Positions 1 through 8,500 of a DNA stretch of 64,000 bases are shown piece after piece. Numbering within the stretch: position 1 is the stretch's first letter; every line of letters starts with the position of its first letter. This DNA comes from Parachlamydiales bacterium. Lineage in GTDB: Bacteria > Chlamydiota > Chlamydiia > Chlamydiales > Rhabdochlamydiaceae. Below the pieces are notes generated by a model. That model was given only the letters and a program-made list of their open reading frames with translations. It was not told the origin of the DNA and did no database searches. The position numbers and the translations under genes are program-made. The stretch lies in the NCBI GenBank assembly GCA_020053915.1, contig JAGVMG010000072.1, forward strand, positions 62,001 through 126,000, written 5' to 3'.

Positions 1-293
1 ATTCGAAGATGAAAAAGCAAGCGAAGATGATGCAACAACAGCTCGATTCGATGCGTACCGAAATGAAATCCAAACTCGTTCTTGGCACAAGCGGCAATGG
101 CCTTGTCACCGTGACCATGAACGGAGACAAAGAGTTGCAAAAGATCGAGATTAAACCAGAATGTGTCGATCCGAACGACCTCGAAGGACTCCAAGATCTC
201 ATCCAAGCTGCCTGTGCTGACGCCTACCAAAAGCTCGCTGCAGAATCTGACGGCGGAATGGGACTTCCCGGCGGAATGTCGCTTCCTTTCTAA
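1..293 (+). CDS. ybaB: YbaB/EbfC-family nucleoid-associated protein, 5' end outside window
   Basis: Small DNA-binding protein of the YbaB/EbfC family, thought to bind DNA as a tweezer-like dimer and to act in nucleoid organisation; often encoded next to dnaX/recR. The frame is open back to base 1 and reads S-K-M-K-K-Q, which matches the usual family beginning (a few residues, then ..KMKKQAKMMQQQ), so the true start lies just upstream of the window and the methionine at 9 is probably internal. The body has the family pattern: helical N-terminus, central strand with GLVTVTMNG, and a Gly/Met-rich tail (GGMGLPGGMSLPF). In C. trachomatis the homologue (CT335, from memory) precedes ptsI, as here. 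Confidence 0.9.
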   Translation, partial: SKMKKQAKMMQQQLDSMRTEMKSKLVLGTSGNGLVTVTMNGDKELQKIEIKPECVDPNDLEGLQDLIQAACADAYQKLAAESDGGMGLPGGMSLPF

Positions 294-310
294 TCACACC
301 GAAAAATATC

Positions 311-378
311 AACGCAAAGACGCTAAGTCGCAGGGACGCAAAGAAAATTCAAGCAAGTTTCGTTAGCGTCCTTGCGTT
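311..378. repeat. Interspersed inverted repeat (AACGCAAAGACGCTAA type)
   Basis: Arm aacgcaaagacgctaa at 311-326 is repeated inverted at 363-378 with one mismatch. A second partial copy of the unit (gacgcaaag, 335-343) sits between the arms. The sequence resembles a short repeat I have seen dispersed in unrelated environmental bacteria. It lies between convergent genes (ybaB and the 77-residue ORF) and has no U-tract, so it is more likely a dispersed repeat than a terminator. Confidence 0.6.
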
Positions 379-428
379 CATCTATTGATAGAAATGCATA
401 CAGAAACAGATAAGTGCAAGCATTTTTA

Positions 429-662
429 TCACAAGGAGTCTAGAGAATCCCCGATTAATTTTTTTTTGGCATCCTCTAAAATCTCAAGGGCTTTGTCATA
501 CGAAAATTCCCAACATTTCTGAAGTGGATGAGGATAAAAATGTAAAACTAGCTCCCCTTCTTCTTGAGAAATTTGAACCCAATTCATGTTATCATAGTAG
601 ATTTCAGCAACAAGACGCTCTCTATGAGGAAGGCTAGCTATAATTATTTCAAACTTTTTCAT
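429..662 (-). CDS. Conserved small protein of unknown function (77 aa)
   Basis: Last gene of the hprK-ptsH-ptsI-recQ transcription unit. Its ATG overlaps the recQ stop codon by one base (TAATG), a layout typical of translational coupling. The 77-residue product starts MKKFEIIIASLPHRE and carries LVAEIYYDNMNWVQISQEEG and HFYPHPLQKCWEFSYDKALEIL, a compact alpha+beta pattern ending in a charged helix. I believe similar stand-alone small proteins occur in other bacteria but know no name or function for them. No signal peptide, membrane segment or cysteine motif is visible. Confidence 0.7.
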   Translation of the reverse strand: MKKFEIIIASLPHRERLVAEIYYDNMNWVQISQEEGELVLHFYPHPLQKCWEFSYDKALEILEDAKKKLIGDSLDSL

Positions 663-2446
663 TACTTATACCGAAAAATCACATCTAGAAACGCAGCGCC
701 ATACTTCTCCCACTTGATGGGACCGACGCCGTTGACGCGGAGCATCTCTTCGCGCGATTTCGGAAGGACTTGGCACATTTCGATGAGCGCGCGGTCGCCG
801 AAGACGACAAAGGCGGGCACTTTCATCTCTTGAGAGATCTGACGGCGTAAGGCAGAGAGTTGATCGAAAAGAACTTGATCGTATTCGAGCTCTTTTTTTG
901 GGGATTTTTTAGGAGCTGCTTGGGCAATTTTCTTGTGGACGAGGACTTTCGCATCTCCCTGGATCACACCTGGGGTGAGATCGGTCCATTGAAGAATCGG
1001 ATAATCCCCTTGGGAGCGTTTCAAAAAGCCCGAGTCGATCAGCTGATCGATGAGCGAGCGCAAGTCTGCCTCGGAGACATCGGGGGTTAAGTTATAGGTC
1101 GACAAGCGATCGTGTCCCCGATCGAAGACCGCTTTGATCTTGGCTCCGCGAAGGACGTCGATCACATATTTCACGCCGAATTGCTGTTTTAAACGAAAGA
1201 CGCAGGAGAGGACCTTTTGCGCTAAGAGGGTTTCATCGTGCATTTCGTGTGTATCGAGACAATTATCGCACCGCTCACACTGGTTGTTGGGGTAGACTTC
1301 ATCAAAGTAGCGTAAAAGATCTTTACGGCGGCAGACACGGCTTTTGCAAAAGGACAACATCCGGTCTGTTTTTTGTTTCGTGACCTTACGCACCTCTTCA
1401 TCGGTAATTTGCTCGAGGAAGGAGTGATAGATAAGCGCTTCTTGGGCGGAATAGAGCAACAGACAGGTGGCGGGCAGCCCATCTCTTCCAGCTCGTCCAA
1501 TCTCTTGGTAATATTGTTCGATCGACCGGGGCATATCGAGGTGGACGACAAAGCGGATATCGGGCTTATGGATCCCCATGCCGAATGCGAGTGTAGCGAC
1601 CATGATGGGAAGATCCCCGTGGATAAAATCGTGTTGGGCAGAAGCCCGTTCTACATCGGGCATTCCCGCATGGTATTTGCCGACTTTAAAGCCCTCTTTT
1701 TTCAAGCGCTCGTAGGTTTCATCGACGGTTTTTCGCGTCGCCGCGTACACAATCCCTGAAACATTGGAATGGCGTTCGAGAAAGTGTTGCAGCTGGCGCA
1801 TCGTCTCTTTTTTCGGATGAATCTCAATGGTTAAATTAGGGCGATCGAAGCTGGCGCGGACAAGGTAAGGAGAGGTCATGAGAAGCTGACGTGCAATGTC
1901 GCGCTCCACTTCTTTTGTCGCCGTTGCAGTAAGGGCGATGATGGCGCTTTTAGGGAATTTCTCTTTTAAAAGAGAAAGCTTTCGGTATTCCGGGCGAAAC
2001 GAGTGGCCCCACTGAGAAATACAGTGCGCTTCATCGATCGCAAAAAACGAGACGGTTGTTTTTTCTAAGTGGCGGATAAATTGTTCATCAAACAAACGCT
2101 CGGGCGAAACGTAGAGCAACTTATAATCGCTGAGTGAGTTGAGAACCGCATGGATCTCCTCGAGAGGCAGGCTGCTGTTCAGAAAGGCGGCGGGCATTCC
2201 GTTCTTATATAAACTCACGACTTGATCTTGCATGAGAGAAATTAAGGGCGAGATCACGACGGCAATACCCGGCATGAGCATCGCGGGGAGCTGATAGCAG
2301 ATCGACTTACCGGCGCCGGTGGGCAAAATAGCAAGAACGTCTTGATGCTCTAAAAGAGCTGTGATGATCTCTTTTTGGAGAAGGCGAAATTCATTATAAC
2401 CGAACCATCGTTTGAGGGAATCTTCGAGGGGTGGAGAAGAGGTCAT
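662..2446 (-). CDS. recQ: ATP-dependent DNA helicase RecQ
   Basis: 3'-5' DNA helicase acting in recombination and restart of stalled forks. Motifs in order: Walker A PTGAGKS (about residues 42-48), DEAH box (138-141, AIDEAHCISQWGH), TATAT motif III (173-177), motif VI QEIGRAGRDG (about 314-323), the zinc-binding cysteine set C367/C372/C390/C393/C396 of the RQC region, and a C-terminal HRDC domain (about 510-590). Length 594 aa is normal for bacterial RecQ. The frame is open to 2602, but that stretch lies inside ptsI; the ATG at 2446 (MTSSPPLEDS) follows the ptsI stop by 5 bases and is preceded by AGGTAG. An HRDC-bearing RecQ placed in a PTS operon is unusual. Confidence 0.95.
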   Translation of the reverse strand: MTSSPPLEDSLKRWFGYNEFRLLQKEIITALLEHQDVLAILPTGAGKSICYQLPAMLMPGIAVVISPLISLMQDQVVSLYKNGMPAAFLNSSLPLEEIHAVLNSLSDYKLLYVSPERLFDEQFIRHLEKTTVSFFAIDEAHCISQWGHSFRPEYRKLSLLKEKFPKSAIIALTATATKEVERDIARQLLMTSPYLVRASFDRPNLTIEIHPKKETMRQLQHFLERHSNVSGIVYAATRKTVDETYERLKKEGFKVGKYHAGMPDVERASAQHDFIHGDLPIMVATLAFGMGIHKPDIRFVVHLDMPRSIEQYYQEIGRAGRDGLPATCLLLYSAQEALIYHSFLEQITDEEVRKVTKQKTDRMLSFCKSRVCRRKDLLRYFDEVYPNNQCERCDNCLDTHEMHDETLLAQKVLSCVFRLKQQFGVKYVIDVLRGAKIKAVFDRGHDRLSTYNLTPDVSEADLRSLIDQLIDSGFLKRSQGDYPILQWTDLTPGVIQGDAKVLVHKKIAQAAPKKSPKKELEYDQVLFDQLSALRRQISQEMKVPAFVVFGDRALIEMCQVLPKSREEMLRVNGVGPIKWEKYGAAFLDVIFRYK

Positions 2447-2451
2447 CACAT

Positions 2452-4203
2452 CTACCTGAGTTGGTTGTAGGCTTCTAAGAGCACTTGAGAAACCTCTAGT
2501 GGCGAGCTGAGCTGCAAGACTCTTTGAGCGAGCTCGAAAGACCCTAGCAAGCTGCTTTGCCGCACCGCACGCTTGACCAAAGGCACATAGCGAGGAGAGC
2601 ATGAAAACGACTCCGCTCCCAAGCCAAGCAATAGAGGGATAAACAGTGGGCTCGAGGCGATCTCGCCACAGATAGAGACGGGTCGATGATAACGTTTGGC
2701 TTCGGTTAAGACCATTTTAATCATTCGCACAATGCTTGGATGCGCCGGATAACACGCTTCGCTCATCGAAGGGAGCCCCCGGTCGATCCCTAAAGTAAAT
2801 TGGAGTAGGTCGTTCGTTCCGATGGCGAGAAAATCGCTCTGCTGGACTAAGGCATCGCACATGATGACCGCGGACGGGACCTCAATCATCACACCGACGG
2901 GGATTTTTTCTTTAAAAGGAACGCCATAGGATTTCAGCTCGGATGCCACCTCATCAATCATCGTGCGGGCCTGCTGAAGCTCTCGAATATCGGATATCAG
3001 AGGGAGAAGCAGCTGCAGATTTCCAAAAACAGAGGCTCTATGCAACGCGCGCAGCTGGGTGCGGAAAAGATCTGGGTTGCGCAATAAAAATCGGATCCCT
3101 CTGCATCCTAAGACAGGGTTGGGTTCTTTATGGGCATGAGAAAGCCCTTCTGGATGTTTATCCCCTCCAACATCAAACACGCGAATGGAAACAGGAAGCT
3201 GGGGCATTCTTACGATGAGTTCGCGATAAACCTGATACTGCTGTTCTTCTGAAACATGGAGGTTCTGGTTATGGAAAAATAAAAATTCCGAGCGAAACAG
3301 CCCGATCCCATCGACACCCCCTTGTTTCAAAGGCTCGAGATCTTCAATATGTCCAATATTGGCGAAGACCTGAACGGGAAATCCATCGATGGTTTCTGTG
3401 TCGTACTGCAACTCATTTTGCAACAACTGATAGCTCGTTTTTAAACAGGTTTTGCGCCGTTTATAGGCAGCCAGTGTCTCTTCTGTGGGATTGAAGATCA
3501 CCTCACCTGTCTGTCCATCGACAACGACGCACTGAGAAGAGATTTTTTTCAGGGTGTGAATATCGATGCAAGCGACAAAGGGAATCCCTTTAGCGCGCGC
3601 GATCAAGGCCGCATGAGAATTTCCTCCACCCGCATAGGTCACAAAGGCGCTAACGCGCGACGTTTGGGCAGCCGCTGTATAGGAAGGGATCAACTCATGT
3701 GTAAAGACAATGGAATTAAAAGGGATGTCGTGTAAAGAATGTTTTGCTTTCGGCGATAAATGGCCCAAGACTCTTTTCGCAAGATCCATGACGTCGACAA
3801 GCCGTTGCTGGAAAAAGGAATCGGATGTCTGGGAAAAACGGACCTCGTAATCGCGGATAACCTCATGAAAGACCGATTCTGTATTCTGCAGCATCTGGCG
3901 GATCTTTTCCTCCATATGGGTTGTCATCATCGGATCTTCGAGCATCTGGATGTGCGTATCTAGAATCGTGACCGCATCCTCTGAGCCTTCACACACGAGA
4001 TCGCTTTGCAACCTCTGTAAATCTTCGCGACTGGAAAACAATGCTTTACGGTATCTTGCGATCTCATCGTCCACTTCGCCAATTGTGATCGGAAATTCAG
4101 GAATATGCTCCTCTTCAGGACAAAAAAAATAGGGGACACCGATTGCCACCCCATCACTGACAGGAAACCCCTTGATTCGGATCTCATTGTTCGCGCTAGT
4201 CAT
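2452..4203 (-). CDS. ptsI: PTS enzyme I (PEP-protein phosphotransferase)
   Basis: Transfers phosphate from phosphoenolpyruvate to HPr in the cytoplasm. 583 aa, close to the family's usual 570-580. Visible motifs: the phospho-histidine region AGGGNSHAALIAR with H197 (family GGxxSHxAI), the PEP-binding barrel with RVFDVGGDK, EVPSAVIMCD, the signature DFLAIGTNDLLQFTLGIDRG, and the catalytic cysteine in VSICGE near residue 510. Its ATG overlaps the ptsH stop by one base. No sugar-specific EII component is in the window, which fits the view that chlamydial PTS genes serve mainly in regulation with HprK. Confidence 0.95.
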   Translation of the reverse strand: MTSANNEIRIKGFPVSDGVAIGVPYFFCPEEEHIPEFPITIGEVDDEIARYRKALFSSREDLQRLQSDLVCEGSEDAVTILDTHIQMLEDPMMTTHMEEKIRQMLQNTESVFHEVIRDYEVRFSQTSDSFFQQRLVDVMDLAKRVLGHLSPKAKHSLHDIPFNSIVFTHELIPSYTAAAQTSRVSAFVTYAGGGNSHAALIARAKGIPFVACIDIHTLKKISSQCVVVDGQTGEVIFNPTEETLAAYKRRKTCLKTSYQLLQNELQYDTETIDGFPVQVFANIGHIEDLEPLKQGGVDGIGLFRSEFLFFHNQNLHVSEEQQYQVYRELIVRMPQLPVSIRVFDVGGDKHPEGLSHAHKEPNPVLGCRGIRFLLRNPDLFRTQLRALHRASVFGNLQLLLPLISDIRELQQARTMIDEVASELKSYGVPFKEKIPVGVMIEVPSAVIMCDALVQQSDFLAIGTNDLLQFTLGIDRGLPSMSEACYPAHPSIVRMIKMVLTEAKRYHRPVSICGEIASSPLFIPLLLGLGAESFSCSPRYVPLVKRAVRQSSLLGSFELAQRVLQLSSPLEVSQVLLEAYNQLR

Positions 4204-4487
4204 TACTCTCCAAATTTATTTTCAAAAGCGGAGACGAGCTTGTCCAAAACCTCACGCGCATCCTCCCCTTCGACATCGATGAGAATTTGAGAATTCTTCG
4301 TTGCCGCCAACATGAGCACGCTCATGATACTACGCGCATTCACCGTTTCTTTGCGATAGGTGAATGAAACAGTCGATCTCGACCCTTGGAGCAATTTCGC
4401 AATGACGGTTGCAGGTCTCGCATGCAACCCTAGGGCATTCTTAATTTTTACTTTTTGAGAAATCTTCTCGTACTTGTTTTCTGTCAT
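4203..4487 (-). CDS. ptsH: HPr, phosphocarrier protein
   Basis: Small carrier of the PTS. With the start at 4487 the protein is 94 aa. The PEP-dependent site is H22 in NALGLHARPA (canonical His15) and the HprK-dependent regulatory serine is S53 in NARSIMSVL (canonical Ser46); both are offset by exactly seven residues from the standard numbering, which supports this alignment. The frame is open to 4511, but all of that extension lies inside hprK. Even with the shorter start it overlaps the end of hprK by 47 bases. Retention of the regulatory serine with hprK directly upstream shows that the kinase/phosphorylase control loop is intact. Confidence 0.93.
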   Translation of the reverse strand: MTENKYEKISQKVKIKNALGLHARPATVIAKLLQGSRSTVSFTYRKETVNARSIMSVLMLAATKNSQILIDVEGEDAREVLDKLVSAFENKFGE

Positions 4488-5415
4488 TCTGCTTCTTTGC
4501 AATCGTTTCAAGGAGTTTTACATTAAATTCTTTGGCAGAGTGATATCCCATCTCTTTCAAGCGATGGTTTAAGACAATTGTCTCAAGCAAAAGGGCCACA
4601 TCTCTTCCCGGTTTTACAGGCAAAATATGATAGGGAACTTTTACGCCGAGAAGGTCGCAATACTTTTCATCGAGTCCAATCCGATCGTAAAATCTCCGGT
4701 CATCCCAATCTTCCAATTTCACGACGATATCAATTTTTTTATCATCTCTCACACAGACGGCCCCATAAAGGTGGGCGACATTGAGGATTCCAATCCCGCG
4801 GATCTCCATTAAGTGGCGCGTGAGCTCTGGCCCCGACCCTTCTAAATAGGTCCCTTCGCGCAGTTTAATCCGCACAACATCATCCGAGATCAGCCGATGT
4901 CCTCGCTCGATGAGACCCAAAGCCGCTTCGCTCTTTCCTACAGAGGAATCCCCTTGAATCATCACCCCGACGCCGAAGACTTCAACCAGGGTGCCATGGC
5001 ACGTCATCGACGGAGAGAATTCCTCATTGAGAAGCAACGTCATTTTGCTGACGAGGTTCATCGTGGGAATATTGGTGCGAAACAGAGGAATTCCCGCTTG
5101 CTCGCAAAATGTCACGAGTTCTTTCACAGGCAAAAATCTCCCCGCCACGATGACAGCAGGGGTTTGCTGGGTTAAAATCCCTCGCAACCTTTCGATCCGA
5201 AGCTTTTTATCTAAATCTTTTAAAAAGAGGGTTTCGACATTTCCAAAGATGAGAAGGCGCTGGCTGACATAGTTCTTCAAATACCCCGACAAGCTTAAAC
5301 CTGGGCGATGAACCTCAGGAAGCTTGATCAGTCGCTTCAACCCCTCTTTACCTGCAATGAGGCGGAGCCCAAGGCGCGTTCCATATTTTTCGAAAAGCTC
5401 TTCTACAGAGTACAT
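4441..5415 (-). CDS. hprK: HPr kinase/phosphorylase
   Basis: Phosphorylates HPr on its regulatory serine with ATP and removes it by phosphorolysis. 324 aa from the ATG at 5415 (MYSVEELFEKYG); the longer frame to 5481 adds an untypical stretch. Motifs: H140 in CHGTLVEV, P-loop GDSSVGKS (155-162), the family signature EIRGIGILNV (204-213), and KVPYHILPVKPGRD near the C-terminus. First gene of the operon hprK-ptsH-ptsI-recQ. Upstream is the long hairpin at 5522-5590, in the divergent gap shared with ndh. Confidence 0.94.
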   Translation of the reverse strand: MYSVEELFEKYGTRLGLRLIAGKEGLKRLIKLPEVHRPGLSLSGYLKNYVSQRLLIFGNVETLFLKDLDKKLRIERLRGILTQQTPAVIVAGRFLPVKELVTFCEQAGIPLFRTNIPTMNLVSKMTLLLNEEFSPSMTCHGTLVEVFGVGVMIQGDSSVGKSEAALGLIERGHRLISDDVVRIKLREGTYLEGSGPELTRHLMEIRGIGILNVAHLYGAVCVRDDKKIDIVVKLEDWDDRRFYDRIGLDEKYCDLLGVKVPYHILPVKPGRDVALLLETIVLNHRLKEMGYHSAKEFNVKLLETIAKKQNDRKQVREDFSKSKN

Positions 5416-5521
5416 CCACACCCTTGTGCTGCGCAAATGCCAACTATTGACTAAAGTTGGCCTGCCTGATATATACCACAATGGGTCAAAAAGTTAAGAA
5501 AGTGAACCGATTGCGGTACTT

Positions 5522-5590
5522 GTAGTCTGTAAATCGAGTTTTTGGGGCTTTGACACAGTCCAAACGCCAAAAACTCGATTTACAGACTAC
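5522..5590. repeat. Perfect 24-bp inverted repeat in a divergent promoter region
   Basis: Bases 5522-5545 and 5567-5590 are perfect reverse complements (outer end GTAGTCTGTAAATCG), with a 21-base loop that itself pairs partly (ggggctttg against caaacgcc). It lies between the divergent hprK and ndh. There is no T-run on either side, so it is not a simple terminator. Options are a dispersed hairpin element, a protein-binding site or a structured leader. Confidence 0.7.
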
Positions 5591-5668
5591 GTAGGGTGAT
5601 TTTATGTGGACACCCTCTTTTTGGAAAGGAAAATTGCGCGCCAAATTAATAAGATCGAGATGTAAAAG

Positions 5669-6940
5669 ATGGCTTATACGAAAGTTGTGATCATTGGCGG
5701 AGGATTTGGCGGCTTAAACGTTGCCACCTCTTTAAAACACGCGAAAATCGATCTTTTGGTGATCGATAAACTCAATCACCACCTGTTCCAACCCCTTCTC
5801 TATGAAGTAGCCACAGCAGCACTTTCCCCAGGAGAGATCGCCACCCCTCTGCGCGAGATCCTCCGCACTCAAGAAAATACGACCGTCATTATGGGCGAAG
5901 TGATCCACATCGACACGTCAAAAAAGCAATTAACGCTTGCCAACGGAGATCTCATCGGCTTTGATTACCTAATCATCGCTGTCGGCGCGCGCCACTCTTA
6001 TTTTGGAAACGACCAATGGGAACCGTTCGCTCCCGGCTTAAAGACGATTAACGATGCCGTGAAAATTCGCGAGAAAATCCTAACATCTTTTGAAAAAGCA
6101 GAACGCATCGACAGCATCACCGAAGCTGCCAAATATTTAAACTTCGTCGTCATCGGCGGGGGCCCTACCGGCGTAGAAATGGCAGGCGCCATCGGAGAGA
6201 TTGCGCACCAAACCCTCTTTCGCAATTTCCGTCGGATCAAGCCGGAAAAAACAAAGATCTATCTCGTCGAAGCCTTCCCCAATATCCTCCCCAGCTATCC
6301 AGAGCGCCTCTCGCAACATGCCCGTAAAGACTTAGAGGGACTCGGGGTCAAGGTCATTACAGGGAAAAAAGTCACGAACATCAACGAAGAAGGTGTCCAA
6401 GTCGAAGACATTTTCCTCGAATCGAAAAATATCATCTGGGCGGCGGGTAACCAAGCCTCTGTGCTACTTAAAACGCTCGGCGCTCCGTTGGACCGCGCGG
6501 GACGCGTTATGGTCACAGCAGACTTAAGCATCCCCGACCACCCAAATATCTTTGTCATCGGCGATGCCGCTTGCGTGCTGGGCAAAGACGGAAAACCCCT
6601 CCCAGCGATCGCTCCCGCTGCGATCCAAGAAGGGCGCTATGTCGCCCATCTCATCAAAAAAGGGATTCCCAAAGACCAACGAAAACCTTTTGCCTACTTC
6701 GACAAAGGGAGCATGGCAACGATCGGAAAAGCTAAAGCCGTCGTTTCGATCGGAAAACTCCAGTTTACCGGCTTTTTCGCCTGGCTCACCTGGGCCTTTA
6801 TCCACATCCTATACTTAATCGGATTCCGCAACCGGATCGGCGTGATGCTCGAGTGGCTCAGCGTCATGTTCAGCGGGCAGCGCGGAGTGCGTCTCATCAC
6901 CAATCCCCTCGATCAAGAGGTCCCCAAAGGCAAACCTTGA
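5669..6940 (+). CDS. ndh: Type II NADH dehydrogenase (NDH-2)
   Basis: Single-subunit, non-proton-pumping NADH:quinone oxidoreductase on the inner face of the membrane. 423 aa. N-terminal FAD Rossmann motif VVIIGGGFGGLNVA (residues about 6-19), the NDH-2 stretch HHLFQPLLYEVATAALSPGE, a second Rossmann motif FVVIGGGPTGVEMAG for NADH (about 159-173), FVIGDAA for FAD, and a C-terminal hydrophobic/amphipathic membrane anchor (FFAWLTWAFIHILYLIGF). It probably lets the cell reoxidise NADH independently of the Na+-pumping NQR complex. comEC follows closely. Confidence 0.93.
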   Translation: MAYTKVVIIGGGFGGLNVATSLKHAKIDLLVIDKLNHHLFQPLLYEVATAALSPGEIATPLREILRTQENTTVIMGEVIHIDTSKKQLTLANGDLIGFDYLIIAVGARHSYFGNDQWEPFAPGLKTINDAVKIREKILTSFEKAERIDSITEAAKYLNFVVIGGGPTGVEMAGAIGEIAHQTLFRNFRRIKPEKTKIYLVEAFPNILPSYPERLSQHARKDLEGLGVKVITGKKVTNINEEGVQVEDIFLESKNIIWAAGNQASVLLKTLGAPLDRAGRVMVTADLSIPDHPNIFVIGDAACVLGKDGKPLPAIAPAAIQEGRYVAHLIKKGIPKDQRKPFAYFDKGSMATIGKAKAVVSIGKLQFTGFFAWLTWAFIHILYLIGFRNRIGVMLEWLSVMFSGQRGVRLITNPLDQEVPKGKP

Positions 6941-6973
6941 CAGGTTTTGCTTTTCAGTGTGTACTTGGACGGC

Positions 6974-8500
6974 ATGATAGGTGCTGAAATCTTAAGAAAT
7001 TATGAAACCGTGTGGCGAAAATATCCCGCATTCATGAGCGGGATTCCGCTTCTTCTCGGAACCGCATGGGGACTCGACTCTCATTTCCTCTATCCCTGTC
7101 TCTTAAGTGTATGGCTACTTCCCCTCGCTTTCTCGCCCCTTCAGCGAAAAACACTCTTCTTTGCGCTTTGTGTCTTTATTGGCGCTTGCCTCCTCACACA
7201 GGTCCGCTGTCCCCTCCCTCAGGTTCCTCAGGAAAAATGCCATGGAACCGGGACATTCACCTTTTCCACGCTCAAAACGCAACACTCCCCTTTCCACCGC
7301 TCGCTCGTCTACCAAGGCTCTCTCGATTTTATCACAGATGAAGGGCTACCGATCTCCTCGCTGCCCTGCGCTCTCTACCACCCCTCTTTTTCTAAACATC
7401 CTCCGGCCCATTGCTCCTATGAGATCATAGGCACCCTTGTTCAAAAAAAGCCCCGTTTTTTTCTTCTCAAACCCGATAAAAATAAAGCCTGGATCCCGAT
7501 TCCGGATACGTTTAGCTTTGCGGAATGGCGCTACCGAGCCAAACAAGCTCTTTCTCACTCGCTTAAAACACAGATCTCCGATCCCCACACAAGAACCTTC
7601 CTCAATGCGCTAGCAACAGGAGAAATAGACGATCGGATCCTCTCTCTAGAATTTGGCAAACTCGGCATGCAGCATATCTTAGCCATTTCCGGCTTTCACT
7701 TTGCCCTAATCGCCCTATTCTTGGGCGCGCTGCTTCGTCTCCTGTTCTCCTACCAACCCGCTACCTTATTGCTGCTGTTGCTCCTGAGCTTCTATGCTTT
7801 TTTTCTAGGTAATTCTCCGTCTGTGCTACGCGCATGGATCGCGCTTAGCGTCTTTCTGATCGGTGTGCTTATCAATAGGCGCACATCCGCCCTCAATGCT
7901 CTAGGCGTTGGACTCTGGATCGAGCTGCTTTTCAATCCGCTTGTCGTTACTCACGTTGGATTTCAGCTCAGCTTCCTTTGTACGCTTGCGATCTTGAGCT
8001 TGATGCCCTTTTGCAGCACCCTTGTGAACCGCTTGACCCCCAAGCGACAAACCGCTGACCTCCTTCAAATGTCCCGTCTCGATCAACACGGCTATTTAGC
8101 TGCGGCTTATCTGCGCACCGCGCTCTCAGTAAATCTCGCCGTTCTCATCGCCTCGGTGCCAGTCCTTCTTTTGCTCTTTCACCGCTTTCCTCTTCTTAGC
8201 ATCGTCTATAACCTCTTTTTCCCCCTCTGCATCAGCCTATCGCTTCTACTGCTTTGCAGTGCATGCCTACTAAGCGCAATCCTCCCTCCTATCGGGAGCC
8301 TCATTCACGCTCTTAACAATGCATGGACAAGCGCCGTGCTCACCTTCAGCTCGGAGCCCCCTGCGTTCTGTGATCTTGTAATACGGATGAAAAATCTTCC
8401 CTTCCCAGCAGTCGCCCTCTATCTGACTCTACTCTTCATGGGGGCGCTCTGCTGGAACGAGAAGCAAAAGAATGAACTATTCTTAGACAGCTGTTTGTGA
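6974..8500 (+). CDS. comEC: ComEC/Rec2-family DNA uptake channel protein
   Basis: Inner-membrane protein that forms the channel for single-stranded DNA import in competence. About 508 aa with many membrane helices. The competence-domain core is clear: LATGEIDDRILSLEFGKLGM then HILAISGFHFALIALF, followed by LRAWIALSVFLIGVLINRRT and VGFQLSFLCTLAILSLMP. It stops after the last helices and lacks the C-terminal metallo-beta-lactamase domain of longer ComEC proteins. The frame also offers a TTG at 6947; the ATG at 6974 has a weak GGA before it. The 3' end overlaps the convergent gene at 8483 by 18 bases. CT339 is the likely C. trachomatis counterpart (from memory). Confidence 0.88.
   Translation: MIGAEILRNYETVWRKYPAFMSGIPLLLGTAWGLDSHFLYPCLLSVWLLPLAFSPLQRKTLFFALCVFIGACLLTQVRCPLPQVPQEKCHGTGTFTFSTLKTQHSPFHRSLVYQGSLDFITDEGLPISSLPCALYHPSFSKHPPAHCSYEIIGTLVQKKPRFFLLKPDKNKAWIPIPDTFSFAEWRYRAKQALSHSLKTQISDPHTRTFLNALATGEIDDRILSLEFGKLGMQHILAISGFHFALIALFLGALLRLLFSYQPATLLLLLLLSFYAFFLGNSPSVLRAWIALSVFLIGVLINRRTSALNALGVGLWIELLFNPLVVTHVGFQLSFLCTLAILSLMPFCSTLVNRLTPKRQTADLLQMSRLDQHGYLAAAYLRTALSVNLAVLIASVPVLLLLFHRFPLLSIVYNLFFPLCISLSLLLLCSACLLSAILPPIGSLIHALNNAWTSAVLTFSSEPPAFCDLVIRMKNLPFPAVALYLTLLFMGALCWNEKQKNELFLDSCL

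Noticed and set aside
1373-1759. 128-residue plus-strand frame in recQ
   Set aside because: Shadow of recQ on the opposite strand; no ribosome-binding site or family.
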